The notes: generated by a model not told the origin, from the sequence alone. A stretch of DNA of 64,000 nt from Homalodisca vitripennis (GCF_021130785.1 NC_060214.1:45652001-45716000), one strand, 5' to 3'. Counted from the first letter of the stretch, positions 1-13,249 are shown. Program-made: numbers and translations.

Positions 1-1510
1 ATATCAGTATCTATACTGTATCTAATTCAATTACATACCATGAATTCTTTTGCATTATATAAAGGCAATAAAACCCTGAGCACGGAAAAAAGCAACCCAT
101 TTAAAATCAAAGACAAACTATCCGCCATTTGTGTTACCACACGTATGATGTCATCACTTCTATTGACATCATCAATACAAATTCCTTGCCGGTTTATCCT
201 TTGATGTCCCCTAAAAAGAAGGCAATTCAAATAAAGTAATTTAATTAAGACTTATGACCACAAATAGCATGTAATTAAATAATACTTAAATATAATATAT
301 TCTTATTCGATTTTTAAATTTATATTTAATAATTTGGCCTATCCTTGTCGACTGTAAACATGAACACTGTTCTTTGCAAATATTTTTATTAGCACACATT
401 AAATTGACTTACATGCTTTATTATTGCAGATAGCATACTACCTAGTGGCACTAAAATTGAGGAATACGGTACTAGTTTCAGTATAAGAATGGAAAATATG
501 TATTAAGTTTCTGTTATGTATTTTAAATATCCAGGATGTTGTTTTTGATATCAAAACGTTTTTACGTAGATGATATAAATAAGGTGTTACTGATATCTCT
601 AATTTCAGATTTAGAAATATTAATGTTAAGTGTATTTATAATATTCACTCCAAAACCATTTGTCGTATTGTAAATTTTATATTGTTTGTCCTTTCATTTA
701 TAATTTTATTGAGAAGTTAATTAAGACCGACTTGACCGAAACAATCAATAGGTGTACTGTGTATTGCCTTGGAAACAAGTAGAACAGTCGGTTGAATAAA
801 TAAAAAAAAATAAAAAAACTGGATCATCATACCATACTAGTAATAGTAGGTGAGGTTAGTTGTGGTTCTTATTTGTCAGCTCTGGTTGTTTGTGATCATG
901 AGAAATAGAAATTGATTGACTCATGAATATTTCTTAACCGCACTTTGAAGTATCAAAATATAAACAAAACTACAGTTTTTACTTGCTGTGTAACACTCCT
1001 ACTATGCTGTTTCAAATTATTACTTTACGCTGCACATTAAGTTGCCTAATGTGCGGTTTTCTCTTTGACAACATGCTTACACGTAATATTAACGCAACGA
1101 AAGACAAAATGAAATATCAACCCTGCGAATTTAAACATTTTTACTAGTATAAATTTACCAATTTCAATAAGGAAATAGAGGGACAACTCCACAGCTAATT
1201 TTACCCCTTTATGTCGCATTGTTTGGTACTTATCGTGCATACCATCAGGCTGAAATTTAATTTCGTTCATGATGAAGTGGTGCGAGAGTCTTCGATAAAA
1301 CTGTAGCTAAAAGGCCTAAAGAGCAGGAAATTTATTTTCAAAACTGATGTTAGACCTGTATGTCTCAAGTTATTAAATATAAAACAAATACCATATACTC
1401 ACCTAATAGTAAACAAAGAACTGAAACAATTATAAACACAAGTTAAACGTTAACGCAAAGAAAGTTATAGCCAGCTTTTAAAGCGAACATCGGCATTAAT
1501 ATTATTGGAA
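1..1510. other. AT-rich intergenic DNA, nothing recognised
   Basis: Both strands hold only short, non-conserved open frames. No repeat, RNA gene or conserved coding motif was recognised here. Confidence 0.6.
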
Positions 1511-1609
1511 AGTTGGGCGTTAATCATACATAAGAGTTGGGCATAATCATATAGGACAGTTGAGCGTTAATCAGACAAGTGTCGGGCGTTATTCATAGAG
1601 GAGAGTTGA
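1511..1609 (+). repeat. Degenerate minisatellite, unit about 23-24 bp
   Basis: Four diverged tandem units begin with agttgggcgttaatcat, agttgggcataatcat, agttgagcgttaatcag and gtcgggcgttattcat, followed by a partial fifth (agttgacc). Unit spacing is 23-24 bp. The units differ at several positions, so the array is old. Confidence 0.75.
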
Positions 1610-2992
1610 CCAATAACAATTTACAGCTAATAGACATTAATAAATTATGTTAAAAACAATTTTTATTACCTACAAGAGTGCTTTGTTTCTCTTCCTTTAC
1701 CCTACAAGTTTTTAACGTGAAAGTGATTCCTAAAATTCTCCGCTTAAAGAACTGAATAAAAGGTGAAAAATTGCATTAAGGATAAATAATAAATTATAAC
1801 ATTTTTTATATAATAGTCACGTTTATATCTTAAAATTTACAAATAAAACTGTTCTTGTCAATACTGATGAATTATAAATTAATATTTTTGTTAATAAAGT
1901 TAAGTTTCAAAAAAATCCTTAATCAGTTCAGTCCAGCTAAACGAAAATCATATCCATTGAGTCCTCTGAAATCATATTTGATCACCAATTAGACTGATTT
2001 TTCAGCCTGGCATATATATATATCATATTAATGTGCTCCAATTATTTTCAAATTGAGTTATTCTTCTATGTTAACAATGCTATGATACTTACTAATAAGA
2101 AAAATAATACAAATTGCAAACCCTAAGTCGGATCCTGTGAAATGATTTGCACCATCATATTAGACATTAATGTTATTGTGTATATAGAATGAAGCTAAAT
2201 GTATAATTTCAATTGTATAGGTCAGTCGATCTCAATATCGTACGGATAGGCATATGGAAATAAAACTCTTTTTTTTCTCAAGTGAGATGATGTGCTAACT
2301 CTTAGATAACTAATATGATTATTTATATTCCCGTGAAATATGTAGATAAATATTTTATTATTTACCTAAAACGAACATTACTCTGTCAGTTACTATTACT
2401 TCTGATATTATGAAACGCACTTAATATATTATGTGAGGATAAAAAAATACCCTAAAAATGAAATTGAACATAATATTTGTCTGATGTTAAGGAAGAAAAT
2501 AAAATGTTTTTAAGGGCTCGCAGAATATATTCACAATTGTTCTTTGATGTATGCGAATCTCATATTGCATAAACAAAATCAAGCAAGAATGCTCAAAGAT
2601 ATTTTTCACGAATTCCAAACATTGAGAATCTTACTACAAAGGCGTGATTTAATTCATGAAATATCTTCGTCACTGAACAAGATCCCTACAAATGGCCGAA
2701 TATAACTCTTTTATGAGTGACACATACATTTAATATACTTCATATTTTCAGTTATAAAGAGATTCTCACTGATCATAAAATATTAAAATCACTTGATTCT
2801 TGATTACCAATTCTACAAGTTTTCTCATATTACTCTCCTTATAAACGCATCATAAATGTTTGCTTTATTGTTTTGTGCCACTAAATTTGTGCATAATCAA
2901 CTAAAAAGACGCACACCTATAAGCATAAACACATTTAAAAAAAAATTTAAACTGGATAAAAGTTAATCGTTATAATAAATAATTACTAAGCA

Positions 2993-2995
<3 letters not shown>
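1610..2995. other. AT-rich intergenic DNA, nothing recognised
   Basis: No open frame with recognisable protein similarity and no repeat structure was seen between the minisatellite and the (TG)n tract. Confidence 0.55.

Positions 2996-2997
<2 letters not shown>

Positions 2998-3081
<84 letters not shown>
2998..3081 (+). repeat. (TG)n microsatellite
   Basis: About 40 uninterrupted TG dinucleotides follow catgtgag. Read directly from the sequence. Confidence 0.98.
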
Positions 3082-3083
<2 letters not shown>

Positions 3084-3382
3084 ACGACAATGTTGTAATG
3101 AACTCAGACTATGTTCATCAATAATTTACTACCTTTATGCTCATTTTTCAAGCTAATATAACCACGATAGTTTTTTAATGAAACATGATAACATGAAATA
3201 TTTTCAATAGATAATTTGTATTACATCTCAAGCATTGTGGTGTTTTTTAAACGTTGTCAAAAGGTTTATGTATAATCACCGCGACTGTAAAATGAAAGAC
3301 TTGTCCTTTGAATTTAAGTACCTTTGAATATTTTTACGTAAAGAAAATCATGTTATTTTCACTGGAGAGATGCCTGGAAGCT

Positions 3383-3515
3383 CTAAAAATCTCAGAGACA
3401 AATTGCTGCTATCATAGGTTTCACGTGGGTGACGTCATGGCATTCGGCGACGCCATAAAGAAAATGTCCTTGGTTGTTACGTGGTTAGATTTTCAAAACA
3501 AAAGATTTTGCTGAG
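3383..3515 (+). repeat. Dispersed repeat family R1, copy 1
   Basis: This stretch is more G+C rich than its surroundings. It aligns by eye with 45615-45765 on the same strand. Shared landmarks in the same order are gacaaattgctgc, a GGGT-ACGTCAT segment (gggtgacgtcat here), a gcggcga/cggcgac segment, an acaatct/aaatgtc segment, and a terminal ttacgtggttagatttt. Two copies with an ordered set of matching words support a dispersed mobile element or its promoter/UTR region. No coding potential was recognised. The CRE-like ACGTCA core may be part of an internal promoter, but that is inference. Confidence 0.65.
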
Positions 3516-3519
3516 AAAA

Positions 3520-5435
3520 TACTTTATATTTTTTATGAATATCCATAAGAAGTTTCGTCCCCAAAAATATTCATTCCTGTCTAGGTACCATTTAAGGTGA
3601 ATGGATAGTTATATTTTTAATTTGTAATAAACTCTGAGAAATCATTTAAGAACAACTAGCAAACTTTGCCATACATCTAATTATTATCAGGAGTCATAAA
3701 AATATGTACTTCTCATCTTATTAACGATCCAATCTTTCACGAATAACAACATACCGTTTAGGTCAGAGGTCGTGCTATACCATTCTTATTCATGAGCTTG
3801 AGTATAATTGGTATTTTACTAATTGCATAAACTCATTGTTTACGTAAAGATTTAGTGGATTTTTGTTTTTCACCCTTCATACTTATACCGATAAATAATA
3901 TGAGGAGTAAAAGTTATATTATTTTCTTTCAAGTTGTACTCTGTATATCTATTCAGATTTTACTTTTAATTCAGGTAAATAATTAGTAACTGATTAGATC
4001 AAATTTTGTTATTTTATAATTACTTGGATAATGACTGGAAAAATGAATATTCTTTACTGGTTGAATGCATGCGGATACTTTATCTACAGAATGTTTATAA
4101 AGTAACTTAAAAAATTTAAATTATTATGAAATATAAGTGAAACTAATTATAATTAATAATACTTTAGAAAATAATTTGTAGTTCGGTGACTATACCTTTT
4201 ACCGCTTGGGGTTTAGAGTTACAGAGATAAGGCACTCTCAATTCATGTCAATCAGTGTTACGCCTTTTATAAGGTCTGCTAATGTTTACTTAGACAAGTG
4301 TTTGCATAAAAGTTTTAAAATGAAGTAAACATTTAGATCTACATATCTTTGAAAAAGATGACATTAAATTAATAGCAGTGATATAAGAATTACACTCTTT
4401 AAACATTGAAATTAAATTACGTCTTGAAAATGATGTCTCCGATTCCAAAGATAAAAAATAATCCTTTAAACGGTTTGTTATAAATCGCGTACTATAATAA
4501 ATAGTAAACAAAAGTACATAACGGCAGAATACTCATTATTAAATCATATAAGGTCCAGTCAGATAGAGTGAGAGGGTCAAATGGAGTCAGAGAGCCATAC
4601 TTTAGTAAATATTGGGCTTATACAAATTTCAGGAGATTAGTACACAGATATTAAATATTTTTTTCAAGAAAATAAGATACAAGTCTCCGTAAAAGGTGTT
4701 GATGTGCTTTGAATAGTTCTTGTATTCTCGTTTCCCATTTTGAATAGTTACATTTAAACCATTTTAAAGGCTGTCATTTTGAAACTATTTATAACAAATG
4801 TTTTATAGCAGCAAAATAGCACTAAGAAGACAATATACGCGTAAAAAAACAACCAAATAACGTAAAATGAGTCAAATCATATGTGTTCCATAAGTCACAA
4901 ACAGGGAGATTAACTAAAAACTGTCAAATAGACGTTAATATTGTAAAACATTTTTTGTTTTCCTTTAAAAATATTAGGCATGAAACTCAGGCTTTTTCAT
5001 GCCCTTCATGCTATTATCCAAAAGTAAAATAATGCAAAAGCGTCACTTTAAATACTGTGCGGCTGCAGGGAACTCATCACTCTGTCTGACATTAGGCAGT
5101 TGACTTTCCATTAAGATATGTCAGGTGGGGTGTCACGTAAGACAACACTCCTGTTATGCCTCATAAATACTATCTCAACTGCAATTGATTAAACAAAAGG
5201 GCTCTCTCTACAGTTACTCTCCTAAACTTCCTGGATACGTATAAATAATACGGCAATAGTAATTTTTTAATTCGTTAGATGTATTTCTTGGTATATTAAC
5301 ATGAAGCAAAAAAAAACTTTTTTGAAGAACACCTCTCTTGTTATTAAATGTTGGTTTAAATGTGGTGTACAAATCTGAATCTAATATAAATAGTCAGCTA
5401 TCTAAAATATATTTGTTAAGATAGGAATGTTGATT
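3520..5435. other. AT-rich intergenic DNA, nothing recognised
   Basis: No coding region, RNA gene or clear repeat was seen. Short open frames on both strands lack any recognisable motif. Confidence 0.55.
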
Positions 5436-5439
5436 ATCG

Positions 5440-5700
5440 ATCTGGCCGTTGGCGGTTATATGTATGTGACGTCATATGAGACCATACTGTTTGAATAAAT
5501 CCTATTGGCTACCGAGGTCACGCCACTTCTCCCCGCCAACGTTCCTTGCCGTTCCAGCAGCGAGTGTTCTGCCCAGTCCAGTTTTACCCACGGTCCGAGA
5601 AACCCGCGTCCTCCCGACCAAGATGTAGTACAATAGTTTTCCTTAATTGGTGTAATTTTATTACCCAGTTTTATTACCACCGGCTACGAACATCACAATT
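5440..5700. other. GC-richer island of unknown nature
   Basis: This ~260-bp stretch stands out from the flanking AT-rich DNA and holds many CpG dinucleotides (for example ccacggtccgagaaacccgc). A frame open through 5546-5842 on the plus strand starts at an ATG-like position, but its product matches no family I recognise. About 20 bp beyond the island, at 5706-5735, lies gtttgtttttgacgatggaa. The same 20 bases occur at 38759-38778. The island may be the 5' part of a dispersed element whose 3' part carries that shared word. A promoter CpG island is less likely without a linked gene. Confidence 0.4.
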
Positions 5701-5849
5701 ATATTTGAGGTTTGTTTTTGACGATGGAAGGAATGTGAAAAAAGTAGAAATTTCAGGACATATGCGGTTGTTCAGTTATACAACACAATCAGTAACACTA
5801 CGTTTCACGGACAGCAATCTGATTTCTTCCTCAGATGAATGATTAACGT

Positions 5850-6215
5850 AATACATAACTTAAATGTAGGTTATAGTAAACAGCACGTACCAGAGTGTAG
5901 CGACACGCAAAAAACAGATTCCACAACAGCCATTTTGTGTGTCTATTCACAACTCTGTAACATGCACTTAATATAGATCAGACACTTATTATTAAAACTG
6001 AAAACAGGTCATAATAAGTTGGCACTAACTAGCCAGTTATATTTGTTTAGAAAAATTAAGGAACTTAAATGTTTAAATGAAATGTGGCAAGATATTTCGA
6101 TAACAATTTATTCATAGACTTTAAATTAAACGAATTTTGCATGAGACAAGAACAATTTAAATAATTATAATTCCCAATAACCTCATATTATAAAATTGCT
6201 TCCTATGATGTAAAA
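5850..6215. other. AT-rich spacer, nothing recognised
   Basis: No supported feature was seen between the GC island and non-coding block D1. Confidence 0.5.
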
Positions 6216-6219
6216 TTAA

Positions 6220-6460
6220 AATGACAATGTCGTGGCAATTGGGTTTTTATGGACCAATTAGCACGTGCAGGCTGCATTTCCTCGGCTCAAATGTATCAAA
6301 AGCCGCTGGGTATATGTCTCATTAACTATAACGTTTCTGATTTTCATTACAGAGGAAATCATTAAATTGTAAATACAAGTCAGTTACGTCTCACCTTGTT
6401 TATTAAATAATGCAATCTTTTATATTGACAATAGATTTTAAAATGTGCGTTAAATTAGCA
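6220..6460 (+). promoter_or_regulatory. Paralogous non-coding block D, copy 1
   Basis: This ~240-bp block aligns with 17540-17790 (D2) and 62885-63125 (D3), all on the same strand. Landmarks in order are gtcgtggcaa, ggaccaattagcacgtgc, a CATTT word, caaatgta-tcaaa, agccgctggg, cattaactataac, gaaatcattaaattgt, cagttacgtc, a tttattaa word, and tatattgacaatag. Several homeodomain-type ATTA cores and one CACGTG E-box are visible. It has no shared reading frame across the three copies. Evidence for paralogy is the long ordered match. Calling it regulatory is inference from patchy conservation and motif content. Confidence 0.55.
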
Positions 6461-6469
6461 GAAATATCA

Positions 6470-9130
6470 TTAAGAACACATACATGGTTGGAGGCAAAGT
6501 CTGTAGAAATCGATAAAAATAATCAAGTTAGAAAATTTGTAATATGTCCGTTCCATCTAAATCCATTAACCCTATTATCTAACGTTTGTATTATGAACGT
6601 ACCGGAAACATTTGCATGTTGCAAAACTTTCTTAAGCCTAATACTCATCACACATACTACATTACTTCAATACCTTTTCCTTTCAAAGGACAATTTCTAA
6701 TTAGTTAAACATCCAAAACATCCATCATATGGTATTTTTTCTAAACAAGGATTTGTCATAAGCTACCTGAGATCAATGATGGTGAGAACACAAAAATATC
6801 TACTCAGCTGCTACTAGTTAAATAGGTAAAAATAAAATGAAACAAATTAAAATAGACGCAACAATTATTTTAAACAGAATGGAAATGATAAGGGGTGCAG
6901 AAAATTTTTCATTAAGATATATTCTTTGAAGACGGAAGATTATCGTACTCCAAGAGTAATTGCAGACTTTAAAAATTAAAAAAACTGAGGGAGTTTATCA
7001 TTATTTTCAGATAAAAATGAGATTAATTTCCATTGTTGCGATTCCTCAATATCCGGTTTTCCAACTAGTTGCTCCTATACTAGGAGTAGCTTCATAAAAA
7101 TGACTGCACGATATTTCTTTACTATTGGTTTATAAAAAATTAATAGTGATTAAAACACAATGTATTACCTCACACAAACACACACGTACAACGAACACGT
7201 GTCAATTGTGGGAAATAATTGGATTTCCGTAACACGTTTTATTTAAGAAGAAGTTTAATATTCTCTTGGAACTTATCTTACTATTCATAAAAACAACAGG
7301 GAAACTCAAGAACTCATTGAAGTGAAAGATATATTACTCCCGTTTCCCTACCACTGCAAAACTTTAGTCACGCGTTTTTCAAGTATTGATAGTACTGGGG
7401 AGAGAAACTAAGAGAACAAGCATTTTTAATTTGACACAAATTTATAGAAAATATTTTATATGAATAGTATTACAATTTAAAAATAAAAGTAAAAGACAAT
7501 GAAAGAATAAATAAAATTTTGTTCTAAGTTGATATTTTCTTGTGCAGTGAACCTAAAATAAACAATTGGAAATATAAATAACTGTTCAATCATCCAATAG
7601 CTAAAAAAAAGAATAAAAGCACAAAATCTATCAGAGTCTGTTGACAGACAGCTGACGCTGATTTAACTATTACTGTTAAGCCTGGCAGTCGGTTTTATGT
7701 GCGGAAAGGTAGGAAAAATTCCATATGCTTTACAGTACGAAATAAATTATACTATAAATTTAAATCGACAATAAATACTATATTTTAATGCTATACAAAA
7801 CCCTTTTATTATGTAATAATCATGCACGTTTCCACAATATTAGCATTAAAAAAACAATAACTTCTTTCCAATATTTAGGACGTCACAGGATATTCTGAAA
7901 ATCATATCCTTGTCTGTACCTCTGTTTGTATGTTTATAAACGGTTTATTCCAATAGCACATAATCAACAAATGAGAACCAAATTGCATTTAAAACCACAT
8001 TACATTTATTGCTATATTAAAACATTTAAAATAACATATTCTTAATGGAATATTTCTTCTGAAAGGAAGTCTATAGGAGGGTATCAAAAGAGTTAGAAAT
8101 ATGAAACAATATTGTTTATCTTAGCCTATCCTTTTCTGATTTTATACCCATAAAAATTACTATCATACACATAAATAAATAATGAATCAGTATCTTCTAT
8201 CCATACACAGACCCTAGAAACGGTGGCAGGTACCTTATTCAATGAAAATGGGTTCTCGACTCCTAGACGATAAGTTACGCCAACATAATACATACATTTT
8301 CATTAAAATATGTACTAAAACTGCTGTTGTATTTAAATAAACCACACTACTATATCTACGATGACGAATATATTGTTGTTTCAATAACCTATTACTTTTA
8401 TACTGTATTTAATCATTTATGTTCATTTTCTTAACTATTTGTAAAGTACGCTATTTTGGTGGCCCTAACTAAAATCAAAACTTAACGGCCATCAAGTTGA
8501 AATTTGCCATTGATTGGGGGTGGCTAACGAACCTATTCAATGTATTTGTAAGTATTTTATCTGTACCTGGACCAATACGATTCTCAAATAATGGCAGTAA
8601 TGCTGTTACAAAGTTACTTAAATGAGGTAATTTATATTTAAGTTTACAGTATTTTATATTTATAGGAGGTACTTTATGAAAAACATTTCCGTCCCTTTCG
8701 ACGACCTTTTCTGAAGTGAGCGTGTTACAAATCAAACTAAAACTTTGAAAATTATCCCGAAAGTAGTTTAACCAACTATAATTTCATGGCAAAAATACTA
8801 GATTTAGTTTACATTAAAACTGTATTAATCATCATTATTAGTTTAGGATATTTAAGAAACGTTCCTAGGATAAAAAAATTAATTATTATATTAATCACTA
8901 AAATTGTGTACGAATATTGGGTTATACTAGATTAAAACATAAAATCATACCTAACGAACATAGTAATATTTAGATTTTCTATCTCAATTATAACATAACA
9001 ATATCATATCCTCTCTAGATCTAGAATATTTGTTATTTAAACATATAAAATATATATAAATACCATTTTGAGGGTTTGGAGTCGGTGAGTGTGGGTGTTA
9101 CTAATACATACAAAAATTAAAAAATAAAGA
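6470..9130. other. AT-rich intergenic DNA, nothing firm
   Basis: No gene or repeat was identified. The stretch near 7630-7720 (tctgttgacagacagctgac and following) is a little more complex than its surroundings, but I found no second copy of it in the window. Confidence 0.5.
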
Positions 9131-9134
9131 TGTC

Positions 9135-9400
9135 GATTTGTGCTCGGGAATTGCATCGTGTGCAGTGGAAACGCCTGGACAGGACTCCAGTCAGAATTTT
9201 GGATGTCTCCAAAACCCCTCTCTTAGAACCCTTTTCGTTTCCTTCTTTTCTTCTATTATTTTTTTGTATCTATTAATACGACCGTCACTTGACGAAGGTG
9301 ATATCTTCCAATCCTCGAAACGTAGTATCATACTTTTTATAAGATATAACGAAGGCAAATGTCTAAAACCTTTCTATCCTTCCAAACCATTAAAAATAAC
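9135..9400 (+). repeat. Dispersed repeat family R2, copy 1, with hairpin-GAAA 3' motif
   Basis: The 3' part (9290-9370) aligns with 35190-35270. Shared words in order are tgacgaag, ttccaatc, tcgaaacgt, ataacga and aaatgtc. Both copies place a short hairpin directly before GAAACGT, an arrangement like the TGA-hairpin-GAAA core found at the 3' ends of Penelope-like elements. Upstream pyrimidine-rich words (ttcccttcttttcta in one, ttccttcttttctt in the other) also correspond. No protein was recognised in the element. Confidence 0.55.
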
Positions 9401-9439
9401 AAAACTTAAAGAAAGAGAATGCAATCAACTTTAAAAATC

Positions 9440-9990
9440 ATAAACTCCAAATATCATTACCGCACACTCTAAAAGTCAGATGTAAAAGAAACTACATGCC
9501 AATTTACTTGTAGGTGAGACCTCATTAGCCATTTATATACTTTGTGTCTTCAAAAGTATCAATCAAAACGTAACTGTTTACTGCATAGTAATAAATCTAG
9601 AGGTAATTAAAGTAAGTGTAAAGTTTTAATAAAATGTTTAGTTTTTCTTATATATTGGAGCTTAGACGAAACAATAACATAAATATTTTTTTTAGTCCCC
9701 AATACAACAATTGCCGGTTTTATATATTGGTAATTATGAATTTATATTCACATTTTAAAGAACATTTCGTTAAATAAGACCTGTTCATTTACAGTTACAC
9801 TCTGTTTATATTTTAGTGACGTGTTACATACGTATAAATCTTGAAGATTTGACCACTTCAATGAGTTAATAAGGTGAATTTTGCAATGGAAATAATAAAG
9901 GAGATATGGTGGAAAGATTCTCGACGGATTATTTGTTATTTAATTTAAACAATTAGCGTGAAAACAAACATATTACAAACAAAACATGTT
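9440..9990. other. AT-rich spacer, nothing recognised
   Basis: No supported feature was seen in this interval. Confidence 0.5.
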
Positions 9991-9994
9991 TCTG

Positions 9995-10170
9995 GTTTGC
10001 TTTAAATATAACGGATTAACATTTGGTTCTTCTGCAGAATATAAAACTCTTATACATATAAATTGAAATGGGGATTTCCGAAACGATTACATTCCATTTC
10101 AGTGCTCCGGTATCCAAGGATTCATGTGATATTATTTTTAAATTTTCATAGAACGCGGATGATGAATAAA
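9995..10170 (+). promoter_or_regulatory. Paralogous non-coding block A, copy 1
   Basis: This aligns with 59515-59680 on the same strand. Ordered landmarks are atataacggatt, gcagaatataaaactctta, aaatgg, a ttccagtgc-like segment (ttccatttcagtgc here) and tttcataga. Identity is perhaps 60-65% by eye with small gaps. It is the first of four blocks (A-B-C-D) that recur in the same order near the window end. Function is unknown, and a regulatory role is inferred only from the pattern. Confidence 0.45.
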
Positions 10171-10209
10171 CATTTAAGTACGATACATTGTTCAAATGAT
10201 TGTTCAATA

Positions 10210-11140
10210 CGTTAAATATTTAAGCATTTTATTTATAAACGTACAAATAAAATATAATAAAAACTTTTTTTTCTTTCGGAATTCTCTATAGAAATAGAGT
10301 AGTGATAATCACTATGGTTTAAATTTAAATACTACTTTTGGAGTAGTCTATTTGATTTTTTTTGACGCTTTAGGTTTCTGTGCGTATCCTAAGCTAAAGC
10401 TGGACCATCCTTTTGCACATTCATCTATCAAGAAAAACATCCTCATCTTTTAAGGCACGATGATGAGACTACTGCAATAAGATCTCCCCCAGGACCAATC
10501 AAAGTAAATATTACTATTCATTGCTATTTTAAAATCATAATTCTTCATATTGGACAATCAATCTACAAGATAATTTAGTATATCACATTTGAAAGAAATT
10601 TTTATTCCAGCATGCATGCTGTTTCACTGAATATATTTAATATGGTTTTAAACATGAGACTCTGAATCTACTTTAGATAGACATATCAACAACAAAAATA
10701 ATTTCCTGAATTCTTTTAAATGGTAATCCGTAGACTTAAAATTTGATGGGTAGTAAAGAATGGTTGATTAAAAATTCCCACGGGAATGTTCAATTTTCTT
10801 TCCAATATTTCATCACTAAAAATACTAAACAAAGTACTTGGTGGCTCTAGAGAGGCGTGTCATTAGTGTCATGTAAATGTAGTAAATATGTACAATAGCT
10901 TTTTATAAAATATTTCACCAATAACGCTTAAGCCTTATTCTGCAGTAAATTTTATACATTACCATTACACTCATTAAACTCTTTTCTCCAAGCCCGTAGT
11001 AATAATTGTTACAAGTTAAAAGTTGTTAAAAGTTTTAAAATATATATAATAAAGTAAAATTGTTGCAATAATATTGCAATTGCTAATTATGAAACTTCTT
11101 TTTATTTTGTAATTCAAATAAAGTATATTTGGTTATAAGT
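10210..11140. other. AT-rich intergenic DNA, nothing recognised
   Basis: No coding or repeat feature could be supported. Confidence 0.5.
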
Positions 11141-11143
11141 TGC

Positions 11144-11145
<2 letters not shown>

Positions 11146-11192
<47 letters not shown>
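11146..11192. repeat. (AT)n microsatellite
   Basis: About 23 AT units run directly into cagggtgtccaaaaagtccc at 11193. Confidence 0.97.
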
Positions 11193-11195
<3 letters not shown>

Positions 11196-11522
11196 GGTGT
11201 CCAAAAAGTCCCGGGTCGGTTAAATATTTTTCTAAATATTTAAAATACAGCTACAAAACCTTACAAAAAAATACTGGACATAAACATCTATTTTTATCAC
11301 ATATTCAGTGATCCGCTACTTCCTCAGGGGGGCGGCCCGCTAGGAGTCAGAAGAAAATCTTAAATGTAAGCATAGGTTGATATGCATATCAAATAAATAG
11401 TCTTTATTAGTAGAGTACAGAGCCGCAAACCCGACCTCAAACGGATAACCGAGTAAAAAATTACAGCAGTTCAAAGATGGCTAGAGTTTGGGTCCAAAAA
11501 GTCCCGAGTCCGTTAAATATAG
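11193..11522 (+). mobile_element. Element remnant bounded by ~29-bp direct repeats
   Basis: The words gtccaaaaagtcccgggtc and ggttaaatat (11200-11228) recur with two substitutions at 11491-11519 (gtccaaaaagtcccgagtc, cgttaaatat). The first copy begins CAGGGTGTCC right after a TA repeat. That start resembles the terminal sequence of many arthropod Tc1/mariner-type elements, which insert at TA. The inverted partner end was not found, so this could be a truncated transposon or two nested ends. The interior has no recognisable transposase. Confidence 0.45.
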
Positions 11523-12390
11523 TCTGTCATTTCAACGAAAAAATGTCGAGTACATATAGGTAGAGTAATGTCTTGTTTAGCCGATAGCTATTATTTAGTT
11601 TTTTTTTTAATATTATTTCTAGAACTAGCTAAGCGAAGGAAAACCAATTTGGCAATTAAGTTAAAAAAGTCAAAAGAAAGTTAAAAAAAGAAACAGTTAT
11701 TTTCTTTAACGTTAACAAAATGGCGTCTCTTGAAAATGTTTTAAATCACACAAAAATCATTACACGTATAAAAAACTTACCATACACCAACTATTAGATC
11801 AATTTAATAAAAATTCCAACTGTGCTGAACAAACTAATACCGTGAAGGCCTAAGTGATTTAGACAACTTAGGCATCAGCTGATTTACATAGGTTATAAAA
11901 CCCTTTCTTCTATAAGTTTTAAAATGTATAAATATATGTGTAAAATGTATACGCTAAACATATCACAACTAAGAGGTTTGTTGCTCGTCGCTTAGGCAAG
12001 GGTATTTTAAATAGTCTTGCTTGCTTATGCGTTGACAGGTTTCTTTGGATAATTAACTTTTAAATGGAAATTAAATTTTCCAATAATTGTTCTCTATACA
12101 ATGTTTTATGACTACACTGGTTTTGAAAACAATTTACTTTAAATATTTTAAACAGACAACATTTAGTTTATATTAAAGATAACAACGCGATTTATTTTCT
12201 AAATTTTAATTTTTTTACTTTTAAAATCAGGCTGCCAAAATTGGTTTTTTTCACTTACCTAGTTTTAGAGGTAATTACTTTTTAATATAAAACAAGACAT
12301 TTCTCAACTCATATCTGTATACAATCTTTCTGTGAAATTAAGATTATTATCAGCCTCAGATGTTTGTGACACCCTTTTCTGAACAAACTG

Positions 12391-12451
<61 letters not shown>
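12391..12451. repeat. (AT)n microsatellite
   Basis: About 30 AT units with one early interruption (tataatat). Confidence 0.96.
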
Positions 12452-12452
<1 letters not shown>

Positions 12453-12459
12453 TAACATA

Positions 12460-13245
12460 TAGCTAAATATATTTCATGCCAGTTACATATTATTCACGAA
12501 ATTGATTGTATTATATTAACCTGAAAAAATTATGTTTTTTATTTAATGGATACACATGTTTTGAATATGTTACTAGTAAAATAAAAAAAATTTAAATAAA
12601 ATTATACTGGAATTAAATTTACCCATGCATTACTGCAACAATATAGTAGGCTAGGAGCCATTAATGACTGTTCGTTTTAGGGCATAACCTGCTTTAACAT
12701 GAAAGTGACAAAGGAATTTTGATCCACAAGAATATTGATTTAGCTTTCAGCATTTGTGGTGGGGAAAGATTGAAAATAGTGCAAATAATAAACAGTAGCT
12801 TTTTGTAACATAAATTTGTTCTTGGCATGATTAAATATGACCGTCAGACATTTAAGCGTAGCCTCTGTCATTTAATTAAATTTGTATAGGGATTATTAGG
12901 TCTTCGTATTCTTATTTAACGCTGATATAACATTTATTTACTAGTCTGAAAAATGGCTGTAAGTGTTCAAAGGTAAGAAAAATATGATCTTAGAAAAATA
13001 ATTATTTTATATAAATAACCCTTATGATACAATATTAAATTGATACTTACCTAAAATAGACTGTTTCATTGTCCATTTCTTTCTTTAAAACTATTAAGTA
13101 TTATACTATATTCCTATATTACTATATAATTAGATTCATCCTAGTGCATTTTTCTTCCCATTATTAATAATAGTCGTGTAGTTTTCAGAAAAGACTACAG
13201 GTTTTTGTTAGTATATTTTAAGCTTATAATCTATGAGTAATAATC
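12460..13245. other. AT-rich spacer, nothing recognised
   Basis: No supported feature lies between the (AT)n tract and non-coding block B. Confidence 0.5.
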
Positions 13246-13249
13246 TAAA

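Noticed and set aside
4201..4245. Possible copy of block C (cttggggtttagagtt)
   Set aside because: Only a few bases agree with cctggggctttaaat and the flanks do not align, so no first-array copy of block C before D1 is claimed.
11129..11311. Frame with a Tyr-Ile run followed by TGCPKSPGS
   Set aside because: It is the (AT)n tract read into the transposon-like CAGGGTGTCC end, so not a gene.
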